From Melastoma dodecandrum (taxonomy: Eukaryota > Streptophyta > Magnoliopsida > Myrtales > Melastomataceae), in the NCBI GenBank assembly GCA_029817715.1, contig JARUPY010000409.1, positions 434,001-498,000 of the forward strand: a stretch of 64,000 bases of DNA, in the 5' to 3' direction. The first letter of the stretch is position 1; each line of letters begins with the position of its first letter. Below are positions 31,370 through 43,799 of the stretch, in pieces. Under the pieces are notes generated by a model. The model was not told the origin of the DNA. It made no database searches and saw only the letters and a list, made by a program, of their open reading frames with translations. The translations under genes were made by a program, and so were the position numbers.

Positions 31370-33241
31370 ATGGCGACCTCCTCGTCGATTGCAGGAACGT
31401 TTAACAGCTCACTGGTAAGGAGAGATCCCGTTCTCTTCCTTCGGTGGTACGATGATGTCTGTAGTTTAGTTTGCATGTCTGATGGTTCCAACGGGACGAG
31501 GTGGTCTCCTCGATGGACGCTTTTTGGTCCATGCGCATGCTTAGTAGCTGACTGACTGGTCATGATGCAGGTGAATGTGAACGGATCAAAGTCCGTCGCA
31601 AGTTCTGCCTTCCTTGGAAGCGGACTGAAGAAGGCGTGCTCTTCTCCTGCCTCGAGATCAACCAGGAGAGGCGGCAGCTTCAGGGTTGTGGCACAGGAGA
31701 TTGATGAGGATAAGCAGACGGACAAGGACAGATGGAGGGGTCTCGCCTACGACACATCGGACGACCAGCAGGACATCACCAGAGGCAAAGGGATGGTGGA
31801 TCCCCTCTTCCAGGCTCCCCAGGACTCCGGCACCCATTACGCCGTCATGAGCTCGTACGAGTACATCAGCACAGGGCTCCGCCAGTAAGATCTTGAGAAC
31901 CCCTCTTCTTCGTCCTCTTCCCTTTTCCCGCATGTTCCTCCAATGATGTCCGTCCATCGTTATTAAAGGTACAACCTTGACAACACCATGGATGGATTTT
32001 ACATCGCTCCTGCTTTCATGGACAAGCTCGTCGTTCACATCTCCAAGAACTTTATGAGTCTTCCTAACATTAAGGTTCCGTTGATCCTCGGTATTTGGGG
32101 AGGCAAAGGTCAAGGGAAATCATTCCAGTGTGAGCTTGTGTTCGCCAAGATGGGAATCAAGTGAGGTTTACCGACAATCTGATCGATCCGAAGGGCAACT
32201 GCTCTGAAAGCATGAACTGTTGAACTTTCTACTTGTCGTGACAAATCCTTGTTGATCTTTCAGCCCGATTATGATGAGCGCCGGAGAACTGGAGAGCGGG
32301 AATGCAGGGGAGCCGGCAAAGCTCATCCGTCAGAGGTACAGGGAGGCGGCCGACATAATCAAGAAGGGGAAAATGTGCTGCCTATTCATCAACGACCTCG
32401 ACGCCGGTGCTGGTCGTCTTGGGGGGACGACACAGTACACCGTGAACAACCAGATGGTTAATGCCACCCTGATGAACATCGCAGACAACCCAACAAACGT
32501 CCAACTTCCTGGGATGTACAACAAGGAGGAGAACCCAAGGGTCCCGATTATCGTTACGGGCAATGACTTCTCGACTCTGTATGCCCCGCTGATCCGTGAT
32601 GGCAGGATGGAGAAGTTCTACTGGGCACCAACGAGGGAGGACCGGATTGGGGTCTGCACAGGGATATTCAGGAGCGACAACATCCCCGACGAGGCCATCG
32701 TGAAGCTGGTCGACACATTTCCGGGCCAGTCCATCGACTTCTTCGGGGCACTGAGGGCGAGGGTGTACGATGATGAGGTGAGGAAGTGGGTCAGTGGGGT
32801 CGGGGTGCAGAGCGTTGGGAAGAAGCTGGTGAACTCCAAGGAGGGACCCCCAACGTTTGAGAAGCCAAAGATGACCCTCGAGAAGCTGCTCGAGTACGGG
32901 AACATGCTTGTCCAGGAGCAGGAGAACGTGAAGAGGGTTCAGCTCGCCGACAAGTACCTGAGCGAGGCTGCCCTCGGGGACGCCAACCAGGATGCCATCG
33001 ACAGCGGAACCTTCTTTGGTTAGCTCGGGCTCCAATTCCCCTCCAAATTTCAATAACTCTGTGCACTTAATCTGTCCCACCCTGTCAACATTCGACCTCT
33101 TGACAAAGCTGTTGGCGTGCAGGGAAAGCGGCACAGAGCATGAACGTGCCCTCGGCCGCTGAAGGATGCACTGACCCCGGCGCGAGCAACTTCAATCCCG
33201 TTGCCCGGAGTGACGATGGAAGCTGCCATTACACATTGTAG
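31370..33241 (+). CDS. RCA: Rubisco activase, chloroplast precursor, long (alpha) isoform
   Basis: Five exons with GT-AG introns: 31370-31414, 31571-31884, 31969-32160, 32264-33018, 33123-33241; 474 codons plus stop. Residues 1 to about 58 are a Ser/Ala/Arg-rich chloroplast transit peptide. The AAA+ core shows Walker A GGKGQGKS at about 164-171 and Walker B LFINDLD at about 224-230, followed by the lid and Rubisco-recognition region. Residues 437-474 are the alpha extension with two Cys (451 and 470), the spacing and numbering of the thioredoxin-f-regulated pair in Arabidopsis. The enzyme uses ATP to strip inhibitory sugar phosphates from Rubisco in the stroma. Splice phases join cleanly at every junction. 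All key residues I can check are present, so this copy looks functional. Reading through at 33018 gives the short beta form. Confidence 0.96.
33019..33122 (+). promoter_or_regulatory. RCA: Alternatively retained intron giving the beta isoform of Rubisco activase
   Basis: The donor GT at 33019-33020 sits inside the codon for the last Gly, and the next codon in the unspliced frame is TAG (33021-33023). Splicing to 33123 gives the redox-regulated alpha tail. Retention ends the protein at GTFFG after 436 residues. This matches the known alternative splicing of RCA in several plants. Confidence 0.75.
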
Positions 33242-34147
33242 AGATCCTTTTTCCCGTACGAATGTATGAGCAAAAAAATAAACTACTGGGACATGATGTA
33301 TTCTGAATATCCCATGATTTAGTCCTAAGATCATGTGTAATTATCCGACGTTTGAATTGCGAATGTGTTGCTTTGCGTTATCCCTTTTTGGTTATGTTTC
33401 TTCCCTGAATATGTTACTAAAACTTGCCAAAAACACATGTTTTGTAATTTAAAAGGACAAAAAAATAAATAAATTTAATATCCAAGCTTTAGCCCCAAAG
33501 CTAATGATGTCGGGAGTGTTTACTTGGGCCTAAGCATAACAAGCACATCATCATTTTTTCGGGTTTTCAGTGAGAGGAGCTGATCTCGAAAATTTTCTTC
33601 GAAATCGAGCGATCAATGTTCGTGTAAATGTTTTGGTGTGAACATATAGGTTATATATATAACTGAGGTCTAAGAATCATCGATTACTTTGTTATTCAAT
33701 CTCTTCGTGTCGTTGAAATATCGATTAATTTAGTACATAACTAAATTAATCATTTTACTTGATTTATGAGATATAATAAATCTTAACTCGAATATTCATA
33801 ATAATGTACTTAAAATCACTAATATCTCAATCAATAGGCTAGGATGTCAACGTTATAATATAGACTCAATATTATCCTCTTTATCGCTAAACACAACAAC
33901 TTTATTACTCATAACATGATTAGAGACGTTTTAACGGTATCAAAGTGCATAACTCCACACAGAATAATTGAAGGTCACAAGTCAAGAGATTAGTTACACT
34001 CGTTCAACAAGAGAAGTAATCAATGTTGTTTAACATGTGGTATTCTCTGTTGACGAATCATATCCAACATACTCTCCAACATACTCCTAAACTGGAACAT
34101 TCCAAGTATAATTTGAATATTCATCCATTAATTTAACTCAACTTGAG
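33242..34147. other. Intergenic, AT-rich
   Basis: RCA 3' UTR and AT-rich DNA. No gene or clear repeat boundary seen. Confidence 0.5.
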
Positions 34148-34252
34148 TTCCTTCCCGGTCCTCTCGTACTAATGAAAGGTCTTCTCAATGCTCTAACGCC
34201 CACACCAGATATAGACCAAACTGTCTCACGACATTCTGAACCCAACTCACGG
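34148..34252 (-). pseudogene. Chloroplast-derived 23S rRNA fragment (NUPT)
   Basis: The complementary strand matches the conserved 3' part of plastid/bacterial-type 23S rRNA: 'gtgagttgggttcagaa', 'gtcgtgagacagtttggtc', 'ggtgtgggcgttagagc' and 'tagtacgagaggaccggg' (sarcin-ricin loop) occur in the right order and spacing. Nuclear 25S rRNA does not have this wording. The fragment is about 105 bp with several substitutions and is flanked by unrelated AT-rich DNA, so it is an old organelle insertion, not an rRNA gene. Confidence 0.75.
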
Positions 34253-35797
34253 AAGGGCAGGGACAGATCTGGAAAGGAAGTAAGCCCGATTTCACGGTAA
34301 TTAGCATGAGAGATTGTCTCCTACCGGACTGTCTTTTTCGGGCCTATTTTTTTTAGGCCTCGTAACTCTTCCCCTATGCTTGGTCAAAACAACAGAGTAA
34401 GGGTATTAGTAGCATAACAAAAATGCGTTCTATGTTTGCTCGTGGTAATGGAATTGTGGCCTCTCAAGAGAATCGATAACTGCATCTTTGATGCATTTGC
34501 TAGTACTAGATAAAAGTACATTGAAGCCATATGAAGTTTTGCCATGAGCGGATTGCATCCATTGGGTAAATATTAGTTCGATTAAGATTTGTTTATCCGA
34601 GTACCAAAAGCAAGCATAACATCATTATGAACATAAAGCTCCCATGATCCTGAACTGATCTTACCCGGGAGCACAAATCCCAAGTTTGTCTATGAAGAGT
34701 ATAGCTAATTGTATTAGTGTTTGAAATTGATTTCTTCATTGGTAAGTGCTACAAGATCTCGTACATTGGATACCATGATTATGAACCTATATTCAAAATT
34801 GATCTAAATTTTGATATATCAACTATTTTCGTCGTATTCTATTATCTCCCTTTTTATTTCCCGTTCTCTTCCTTTAGAAGAAAAACCACTCCTAGGGCAT
34901 TTAAATACATATTTTATTTTAATTTTATAAAATTTGAAGTTTAAAATATTACTAAATCTTATATCCAAATTGACTCCAATTTCTACCATTTAAGAGCTAA
35001 TGGGATGCTTGGTTCGTGGAATCATAGAGGGAATGACCATTTTCATTCACTTTCTTAAGAACGATGGAATTATCTCATTGGAACGAATCTCATTCCATTC
35101 TAAATATTCATTCGTTTAATTGACGTTAATTCTTACTTCCATTAATTTCATCTTTCCGCGGTCCAAACACGCCATAAAACAAAACTTCTGCCGTGCGGGA
35201 GTTCTCTTTTCGGGAAAGGAAATTTAGATGAAAGAATAGATAAAATTATGTAAATTCAGTGAAAGAAACAAAATAGAAGATTTAAACAAATTATTGTGGG
35301 AGGGTAATGGCGTTCTCCTCCGTAGCATTCCTTCGTCTGTGAGGGAAACTCCCAAACACAGCCGTAGTCCGTGAAAAGAAGAGAACTTCCTCCATTCAAA
35401 CTGCAGAATGAATGATAAAATAATGTAACTGAGTTGAAGATAAAAGCAGGCAAGAAGACAGACAGAGGTGGGATAGATAAGATGGGTCATTTTCTCCTAA
35501 CCACATCCCAAATCAGAACACCCCAAAAGAAAAAAGTACAAAGCAGGAGGACATGGGGATGGTTTGGGAAGATAATACGTCAAAAAAACTCAGTCCCCTT
35601 CCGGCCCAAACAACACGAGAACTTTATCTACATTTCTTCCTTCACTCCCTCTCTTTCCTCCTGCTCCTTTCTGCGGCTGTTGATATCCCAAGGGTGATGA
35701 GACCTCTCTCTCTGGTTCATCCAGACTATGGGCGGGATCTCCCACATCCATACTTGGGTCCAAATACGAAAGGCGGGTGCCCTCCTCGCTTTTTGTT
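34253..35797. other. Intergenic, no gene recognised
   Basis: AT-rich. Some of 34260-34700 could be further organelle-derived sequence, but I could not match it. The stretch just below 35798 probably holds the 3' UTR of the DVL gene. Confidence 0.45.
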
Positions 35798-36037
35798 TCA
35801 GGGATCGCCATAACAGACGAGCATGGCGACGCAACGGCGCATTATGTAGAACCTCGCCCTCTGTTCCCTGAACAGCCTGGCACACCTCCGGTTGAAGGGA
35901 CACTTCCTGCTGCTCTTGGACGACGACCTGGGATGGGAAGAGGGCAGCGTCTCCTCCTTCGGAAGCCTCCACCTCTCGTCGAATACCACGGGAGGAGGAG
36001 GGGGGATGGAGATGGGAACGCCATTCGCTTCACCCAC
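35798..36037 (-). CDS. DVL/ROTUNDIFOLIA-FOUR-like small peptide
   Basis: 79 codons, intronless. The C-terminal RTF domain (about residues 46-77) carries the family signature: KCPF..RCARLF, then EQRARFYIMRRC at 58-69, then the hydrophobic VAMLVC at 70-75. The N-terminus is variable, with a run of five Pro at 12-16 and a Ser-rich basic stretch at 38-45. DVL/RTFL peptides are plant-specific, associate with the plasma membrane and restrict cell proliferation along the organ axis when overexpressed. The first ATG fits a typical family length. A longer frame of unrelated sequence overlaps on the same strand in another phase and is a shadow. Confidence comes from the near-invariant RTF core. Confidence 0.88.
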   Translation of the reverse strand: MGEANGVPISIPPPPPVVFDERWRLPKEETLPSSHPRSSSKSSRKCPFNRRCARLFREQRARFYIMRRCVAMLVCYGDP

Positions 36038-37032
36038 CCACTGTTGACAACTTAGAGATTGATGGAGATGTTTGGACCGTATCAGCTATACAATATCCGG
36101 GCTGCAATCCGTTATTCCCGTCAAAGTATTGTTAATTTTTGAAATTGGGTATTATTCTACGGATTTTGTATTACATTTTAATAAGGGCAATGGTTGGACA
36201 TGGACTAACGGTGGTTCATCCCATGGCAACAACATACGCATGTATTGATACCAGTGAGTACGAGGTAATTTCCGTAATCTCCATACCTTGATTTAAATTT
36301 TTAATACATTAATAATAGGTTAGCCTCGAGAGACCTTCCATGACTAATAATAACATATTAAGGGTTTTGCTTTCCTTTTATTCATTTGGGGTGTTTTGCA
36401 GGTTCCCAATGCATACGTCACGCCTACCCACCAGGCACAAACCTTTTTCTCGAACCCAAAAAAATGAGAAGAGAATGGAACAACCCAGGAATTAGGGGCA
36501 CGTCACCAATTTATGAATACGTTCAAGGGACGCTTGGTCCATTATAATAACATTTCTCGTGGCGATTTGTTGATGGGCTTTCGCGGATCACTCCTTTTTC
36601 ATTGGTACACAATGGGGAAGTAGACTGCATGCATTGGACAGGCTTATTTAAAGAAAAACCCATTTTTTAACATTTAATAGGATGAGTGTCGGGCGAAAAA
36701 TGTGCGCAGGTCTCGGTTCCATGTCTCAAACGACGACATGCCCCGGATTTGCACAGGTGAATTCGGCCATGGGCGGGACAATGTTGTCATAAAGAAGCCT
36801 AGGACTGATTAGTAGGATGAGTATGGGTTTTGTGGCAGAATGGAGAAATAATGTTCAATGGGACTTGGAACATGAAGATATGGGTCGGAGGGAGGAGAAA
36901 CTAACGGTGTTGTTGGTTTAAAGATTCGGTTATGGAGAAGTTTGTTGCTTCCCTCAGCTGTTGTGTCCTCATATATGGGATTTTTTTGTTGGCTTGGCAG
37001 AGTAGTTCGAGAGCTACTGCAGCTTTGTTTGC
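36038..37032. other. Intergenic, no gene recognised
   Basis: The upstream region of the DVL gene and AT-rich DNA up to the Tat-element LTR. I saw no clear promoter motif. Confidence 0.45.
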
Positions 37033-37768
37033 TGTTTAATAACAGAAATTTTGAACCACATATCTTGGCCTTATATGTGGATCAATGGTCCATAATGCAG
37101 ACCCGAAGGGCGGGAATCCAGTAAGGAGGTGACAACGGAAACACACCAGGCGAAGGCTTGCTGGGAGAAGCAATGACCAAGCAACAAGGATACCAGGTGA
37201 CGGGCGACAAGAGACCTACGACGACAAGCAACAGTTGGTTGAGCGAGCGAGGAAACTCTACGGCGAAGACCAATGGGCGATGCGATTGATCAACTTAGCT
37301 GTTAAGAAAGACTCTAAAGGATTTCAGGATTTAGAAGGAGATTGTTGCCAAGATTGCTCGTATGAAAATGAGATATTCCATGGAGACCGGTAGCAAAGGA
37401 AGCGTAATATATGTGCAATATTTCTTTAACATATATACATAGGTCTAGCTTAGTATAAATACTTGTTCTTAGGCATTGTACAAAGAGACCTCTCTACAGA
37501 CGGATATATTGTCAATTTATCTTCGCAAGCATTCCGGCGTTCAAGCTCTCTTTGTGCTCTTGAGTTCTTGATCACTTCCGAGGGCATCGTCGATGGCGTC
37601 CGTAAGTGCTTCCGCTTAAGGTTGCCCATCCGCGATCTTCCCTCTTTTCTTTTATTTCATACGACGACCACACATTCAACGAATTCTTCGGGCACCAGTT
37701 GTCCGTAGTGCCAGAGATTTCCGACGTGTTTGGATCCGGCTTGTCCGCGGTCACTTCCGGAGCGAACA
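37033..37768 (+). repeat. 5' LTR of the Tat element
   Basis: 736 bp, starting TGTTTAATAACAGAAATT. Preceded by TTTGC. The sequence after its end (TTTGGTGACCACAGTGGGA at about 37772) looks like a decayed primer-binding site. Confidence 0.75.
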
Positions 37769-38479
37769 CGCCTTTGGTGACCACAGTGGGAGGAAAGGGC
37801 TAACACAATGCCAACGACTCGATCTGGTGGCAATTCAAAAACCTCGGATGTAACAACCCCGAAGGGGAGAATACCAACGGTGGACATGGGTCAAAACCAG
37901 CCTTAGCTGAAGAACTGTCCGCCATCATGAGCACTCTCCAGCTCTTAATGGAGAAAGTCGGTGCCATCGACCAGAAGCACGATGCCTTCAAGGAAACAAT
38001 CGACTCTAAGATAGATGTCGTTTTCCTGAACCTTGGAACTGTGTCAGGGGTACCATTGAGCAGCCCCGTTGACAGTAGGGTCGAGTCGGCTACTAGGTAA
38101 CAGCCTGAATATTCTTCCCACAGGGCAGCAATTGAAGAAGGGAAAAGGAAGATTAATACTGAAGATGTACCTATCTATGCAAGTCCTGGGAGGATGATGT
38201 ATAACAACCCAACACTCGTGACAAACGAAGGCAAAAGGGTTGTGCAACAAGTCCACCAAGCTGCATACCAACCTCCATTCCGGAGAAGGGAAGAGTTCGT
38301 CAGGTCTGTAGAGAGCGAATTCATTCGCCCTGCAGAGGATCAACGACGCCTAGAATATATTCCCCAACCAGTACATAGGAGGGAGATGGTAATGCATGAG
38401 GTAATTGCACCACCAGAGATTGCGCCTGAGATCACGTTGCTCCCCTAGTTGAAAGGGCAATCCCTGGGGCCGACGAGGC

Positions 38480-39430
38480 AAACGAAATTCAACTATACCG
38501 GACTCCGTATCCTGACAATATTGATCAAGACTATCCTTTTCCTAGGGGATATCACGTTCCTGAATTTGCTCGTTTTTCGGGTGAAGAAGGGATTTCGTCT
38601 GCTGAATATATCGTCCGCTTCACTCATCAAGCTGGAGAGGCCGCTACTAATGGTTTCTGGAAACTTCGTTTGTTTCCAAGCTCCCTTACTAGAGCCGCTT
38701 TTACATGGTATATAATCCTGCCTCCCAATTCAATGAGAAATTGGGATGAGAAGCAAGTCCAATTCACGCTGGCGTTTGCACAAACCGACCCAGCCGTGAC
38801 CTTGTAAGATCTCTCACATGAAACAACAACCTGGTGAACCTGTAGCCGTCTTTTTAAACAAACTCCGAAAAGCACGGCTCAGATGTAAAACGTCTGCATC
38901 CGAGGCCGAGCTCATTGCCATCGCATAAGACTCCCTTCTTCTTCGACTCAGAAAGAAATTGGAAGGAGAAGTCTTCAAGGATTGGAACGAGTTGGCCAGG
39001 AGAGCTGTCCGGTATGAAAACCTCCATAGAGAGAAAAATCAGGCGAAAGGAAGCCTGTTAATGGGACTTGTGGTAACTTATCAAGCAGAACCAATCGTCG
39101 ACGTCGACATCAAAGAATACGACAACCCCTAACATGTGAGGAGTTGACAAAGAAAAACTTCCAAGCCAAGGCGTCTCTAAAAACTCAGTAAGAAAGAAAA
39201 TATTCTTTGACGAGTCGAAGGCTGACGAAATCTTTGAATTCATGCTCCCAAACGGGCGAATTCAATTAAAGTCGGGTCATCGAGTTCCTCATACTGACAG
39301 GGAGAAGTCAAGGAACTTCTGTAAGTGGCATGGGTCATTCACCCACGCCACTAAAGACTGCATCACGTTTAGAAACTTGATGCAAAATCTCATCAAATCA
39401 AAGGAACTATGCTTCCCAGATTCACAGGAT
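38480..39430 (+). pseudogene. Tat gag, degenerate
   Basis: Readable gag blocks: PFPRGYHVPEFARFSG, then RFTHQAGEAA, then KLRLFPSSLT and AFTWYIILPPNS, followed by PGEPVAVFLNKLRKARLRC and LKINGK-like basic regions. Around 39290-39370 there is a Cys/His segment (FCKWHGSFTHATKDC) that acts as the nucleic-acid-binding tail in Tat gags. Several stops (for example near 38806 and 38928) and frame changes break the frame. Gag would form the particle; this copy cannot make it. A 5' part from about 37800 has a helical Met/Leu-rich stretch. Confidence 0.75.
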
Positions 39431-40739
39431 TAGGCGTCAATAGAGTGACATCCTTTTGATGATTTGGTTGATATGAACACCTTCGATGTCAATTGCCTGA
39501 CTACTTCTCTTTCGTCGATGCAGGGTGACAGAGACCAATCGCTAGAGACTAGCGAGACGCTCATTGCCAATATGCTGTTTAAGCGGCTTGTAAGGAAAGG
39601 AATCCTTCAGTGCCCTGCTGATCTCAAAGGAACGTAGCATAATCGTTGTCGCTTGCATATAGATCAGTCATATACCACCGATCATTATCATACTTTCAGG
39701 AAGTACCTTATTGGTGAGAGAAAAACATAGTGGTATGACCTTAACCACCTCGAAGAGATGGCGATGGGAATCAACAGTCGCTCCAGAGCATTCCAGCGCA
39801 CAGAGAAACGTCTAGAGTGGAACAATACTCCACCCAATAGAAATAAAGTGCTCCACACCCCTAAGGAACTCATGAGACAAGGACTTACAGGCGAGAGTGA
39901 GTCTAATAAAAAAGGGGCTTATGCCGAAAAGGTTTCCAGGCGACGCGCTGTAGACCGCCTTGGACCTCAGCAGGCAAAAGAAAATACAGAGGAATAGAAC
40001 TACCCTCGGGGCGATGAGGATGCGATGAAAAAGGAAACATCTATAGCTCAGTTTCTAACAGCCAACATGATCTGTTATAGGTGCAAACCAATAGCAGCTC
40101 ACAAGGTACTTATCACCCAGATGTGCCAGCTCTGTTGTAATCAATATTTCCTGCTTCTAATGGATTGGCATCTGAAGGGAAGAACAAACTGGAAAAGATC
40201 GACCCTCCGTCAGGTAATCAATCTGAATATGAGTTTACTAATTTCCCGGAAGCTTCGCCTGGAGGGAAACCTAAAAAGGGCTATGACCCACACCGGATGG
40301 AGTTTATTCAGGTTGATAATCGCCTACAGCCTCTCATAAACTCATGCTTCGTTCGTGTACTCGTCTTCCCAAATCTAGGGACATGGCAGAAAGAGGGCAT
40401 GGGAGCATAACCCCAGATACCCATCGAGAAAACCAAGAAGCGAAGAGAGAGGAGGGCTCGACGTACTGCAGAAAAGCGCACCAAAACAACAATCTCTGAT
40501 CTTAAGAAGGCAAAGGAATCAAACGAAAGTAACTTTGCGTCTAACTCGCTGAGGACTACAACCCAATTCAATTCAGGACTCCACCCGAGGCGAAAGAAGT
40601 TGCATGCAATGTTCTTATGCTACCAGCTGAGTTCGCTAAAAAGTAAAGTGGTCAGACGAAAGGTAGGCTAGCTCTACCCCACAATCTTAATACCTCAACT
40701 GATATACCTCGAAACTTTCCGAGTCGATGGTTTAAAGAA

Positions 40740-41100
40740 CCACTACAACGATACGGAAACACATGTTTCCTCTCCATATCCAAGCGACGATCAACAACGT
40801 AGCAATACGCCGTGTCTTTGTAGACAATGGAGCTACTATCAACTTGCTCCCACTCGAAGCTTAGAGCCTAGGGGATGACATTGCCGAACTCGGGGAAACT
40901 GACGTAAAAGTCAGTAATTTCAATGGGATTACTTCCTCCTGTGTAGGCGTGGGCTTTGCTAAACTCCGAGTAGGCACGCAGGAAAAGATGACGGCTTTCT
41001 CCGTCATTGACATAAATCCCTCTTTCAATGCTTTACTCGGGAGAGATTGGCTCCACAAAACTGGAGCCATACCTTCTACTCTTCACCAGGAACTCTTATT
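40740..41100 (+). pseudogene. Tat aspartic protease
   Basis: The retropepsin-like domain is visible in one frame: HIQATINN, then VFVDNGATINLLP with the catalytic Asp in a D-N-G-A context, a TSSCVGVGF strand, and ending in FNALLGRDWLHKTGA. One stop interrupts it at about 40862. It would cleave the polyprotein. A D-N-G active site (rather than DTG/DSG) occurs in this lineage. Confidence 0.75.
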
Positions 41101-41581
41101 ATAGGGGAAACATGGTTTAGAGGTTGTTATGGGAGAAGCAAATGAAGATGTTGACTTGCCTTATGTTTGCGCAGGGGCAGTCAAACAAGTCAAAGATATG
41201 AAACTAAGCAGAGGCATACTTTGGGAGACCCAAATGTTGGCACTTTGGACGAAACAGGCTATAGTTTCATACGATGAACCACCGCTGGCACCACCTCAAA
41301 ACCCGATCGTCCCAACTGGATGGGGAGATGAGCGGCAGCTTGAGGTAAAAGAAGATCTAACTCCACTCGAGAAGGACATGCATGAAGCTAGAATACGAGA
41401 CAACAACAACATCCAACAAACTGAGACGGACTTAGAGCCCGATAGACTCCTCAACCCATCCTCGTCTAATGGAGAATGAACAACCTGATCCAATACTGGA
41501 TGTCCTAGAAAGATTAGCTAGATACAGGCATCCAGAATAAGTGAGGCACAGTGTAATGCGTCTCCTCAAGCATGCCAAGAC

Positions 41582-42660
41582 ATGCTAACTATTTCTTCAA
41601 ATAATAAAGAGATTTCCAACACTTATGTCGTTCCTTGTGGTCCCTTGAGGGTAATAAACCTGGGGACTACTGAATTCCCACGTATTACTTACCTTAGTTC
41701 GTTAATGAACGAAGTCGAAACTCAGGACATAAGCGAAGTCCTACATGCTTATAAGGATTGCTTCGGTTGGGACTACTTCGAAATGCTCGGTCTCAATCGA
41801 GAATTGGTCGAGCATAGACTCCCGACATACAATAATTTCAAACCCATAAAACAAATTCCACAGAGGATGTCGCGGGAAGTAGCCCAAATGGTCTACGACG
41901 AAATTAAGAAATTGTTCAAAGCCGGATACATTAGGACAGCTAAGTACGTTGACTGGATTTCCACATAGTGCCTGTTGTCAAGAAAAATGGCAAGATCAGG
42001 GTGTACATAGATTTCCGCAATTTGAACAAGGCGACACCCAAAGATGAATACCCTATGCCTATCGCTGACGATCTTATAGATAAGTAAGCAGGCCACGAGC
42101 TAAAGTCCTTTATGGATGGTTATTCCGGATATAACCAGATCTTTATTGCCAAAGAAGATGTACATAAGACAACATTCAGATGCCAAATAGGGATCTTCGA
42201 GTGGATTGTTATGCCTTTCGGATTAAAGAATGCTGGAGCCACATATCAAAGAGCAATGAACCTGATCTTCGTCTCGTTAATAGGAAAGACCGTCGAGGTA
42301 TATATCGACGATGTGGTGGTAAATTCCAAAAAGAGACAAGATCACCGTCATCATCTAAGCGAAGCATTTGAGAAGATGCGAAAGCACAACCTCAAACTTA
42401 ATCCGCTTAAATGCGCTTTTGGAGTACAGAAAGGGCAATTCCTTGGGTTCCTTATGCACCAACGGGGAATCGAAGTGGACCCTCTAAAAACTCGCAATAT
42501 TCAAGACCTTCCAGCGCTACAGAGCAAAAAGGAACTCCAAGCCTTTCTTAGCAGGGTAAATTACATTCGCCGATTCATAGGCAATGTGGCATCTAAGACA
42601 AGCGCTTTCTCAACTATTCTTAAAGGGAAGGGAAAAGGTCAAATAGAATGGACATCGTAA
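41582..42660 (+). pseudogene. Tat reverse transcriptase
   Basis: RVT_1 domain: the N-terminal part (HRLPTYNNFKPIKQ, EVAQMVYDEIKKLFKAGYI) ends at a frame break near 41966. After it come VPVVKKNGKIRVYIDFRNLN, the palm motif FMDGYSGYNQI, MPFGLKNAGATYQRAMN and the catalytic YIDDVVV at about 42301, then GVQKGQFLGF and the thumb region. A stop lies near 42087 and another ends the frame at 42658-42660. The enzyme would copy element RNA into DNA. The catalytic motif is kept, but the frame is broken at least twice. Confidence 0.85.
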
Positions 42661-42669
42661 CATGAGCGA

Positions 42670-43530
42670 GCGTTCCAAGGACTGAAGGGCTATCTGACCA
42701 AACCCCCTGTGTTGGCACCTCCAAACGTAAATGCGCCATACGTTCTTTAAGTAGCAGCATCCCAGTTTACTATCGGGTCGATGCTAGCACAGAAACAAGA
42801 CAGAGTAGAGAGCGAGATATACCTCAATGGAGAAGATTTGTCGCTACTCACGGAAACAAAACAGAGGTATACCTCCACGGAGAAGATTTTCCTAACAATA
42901 TATTACTCAGTCATGAAACTTAGGCACTACATTGGGTCTAATGATGTGTGTGTCGTCTCTAAGACCCCGGTAACTAAAGTATTCTTTGACAATCCCTTGC
43001 TTACCGGGAGAATAGGTAAATGTAGTCTAGTGCTATCAGCCTATAACATTTACCACAAACCGCAAACCTCAGTCAAAGGCCATGCCTTAGCCGAGTTCAT
43101 TGCCCATTATGGTGAAGGCAATCTCGATGTCACCATGAGAAACGAATGATGGATCATCTGGCTCGACGGGTCCTCTAACAAGTTTGGAGTTGGCGTGGGT
43201 GTCTTTATTGAGACACCATGGAAAGAAGAATCCAGAGTGGCTTGCCGCATCAATGGAAAAGTAACCAACAATGAAGCAGAGTATGAGGCCTTAATCTTGG
43301 CCCTATGAATTGCTCTAGACTGGAAGTTGGAGAACGTAAAAATATGCGGTGACTCCCAGCTAGTGATTCAACAACTCCTTGATCAAAGTGAGTGCCACGC
43401 ACCTCATCTTGGTAAATACTTATGCAGAACAAAAGAACTCTTCGCCAAACTACGAGGGGCTGAAATTGCTCATGTGAAATGGGATGACAATCAAGAGGCC
43501 AACTGTTTAGCACAATGGCCTCAGGTTTGA
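42670..43530 (+). pseudogene. Tat dual RNase H (retroviral-type plus archaeal-type)
   Basis: The first RNase H is read from about 42670 to 43000 (KRYTS-type TEKIFLTIYYSVMKLRHYI block). The linker KGHALAEFIAHY leads into a second, archaeal-type RNase H with WLDGSSNKFGVGVGV (first Asp), NNEAEYEALILAL (Glu) and GDSQLVIQQL (Asp), up to about 43530. Two RNase H domains are the hallmark of the Tat/Ogre lineage. Stops occur at about 43147 and 43306. Within 42806-42890 a short block (gagatatacctcaatggaga-like) appears twice, which looks like a local duplication. Confidence 0.8.
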
Positions 43531-43799
43531 TCGGCGACTAAGAAATATCCAGAAGCGATACGACTTTGTTCGTGAGAAAAAAGCCAGAGTTCTGCAATGA
43601 CGAGATAAGAACTGAAGAGTTCGTACTGCCAACCTATTCGAACAGAAAGAAAACTGGCGAGAACCAATACAACAATTCCTCAAGGATACCAGTGCAAGAG
43701 TATAAAGGAGAATATGAGTGGTCGCCAGACATTACGTACTCCTTGACGGTGTCCTGTATAGAAAGACTGGTGAAGGCGTCCTTCTAAGATGCATTGATC

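Noticed and set aside
32382..33134. 250-codon minus-strand frame
   Set aside because: Exact antisense shadow of the conserved fourth exon of Rubisco activase; no domain of its own.
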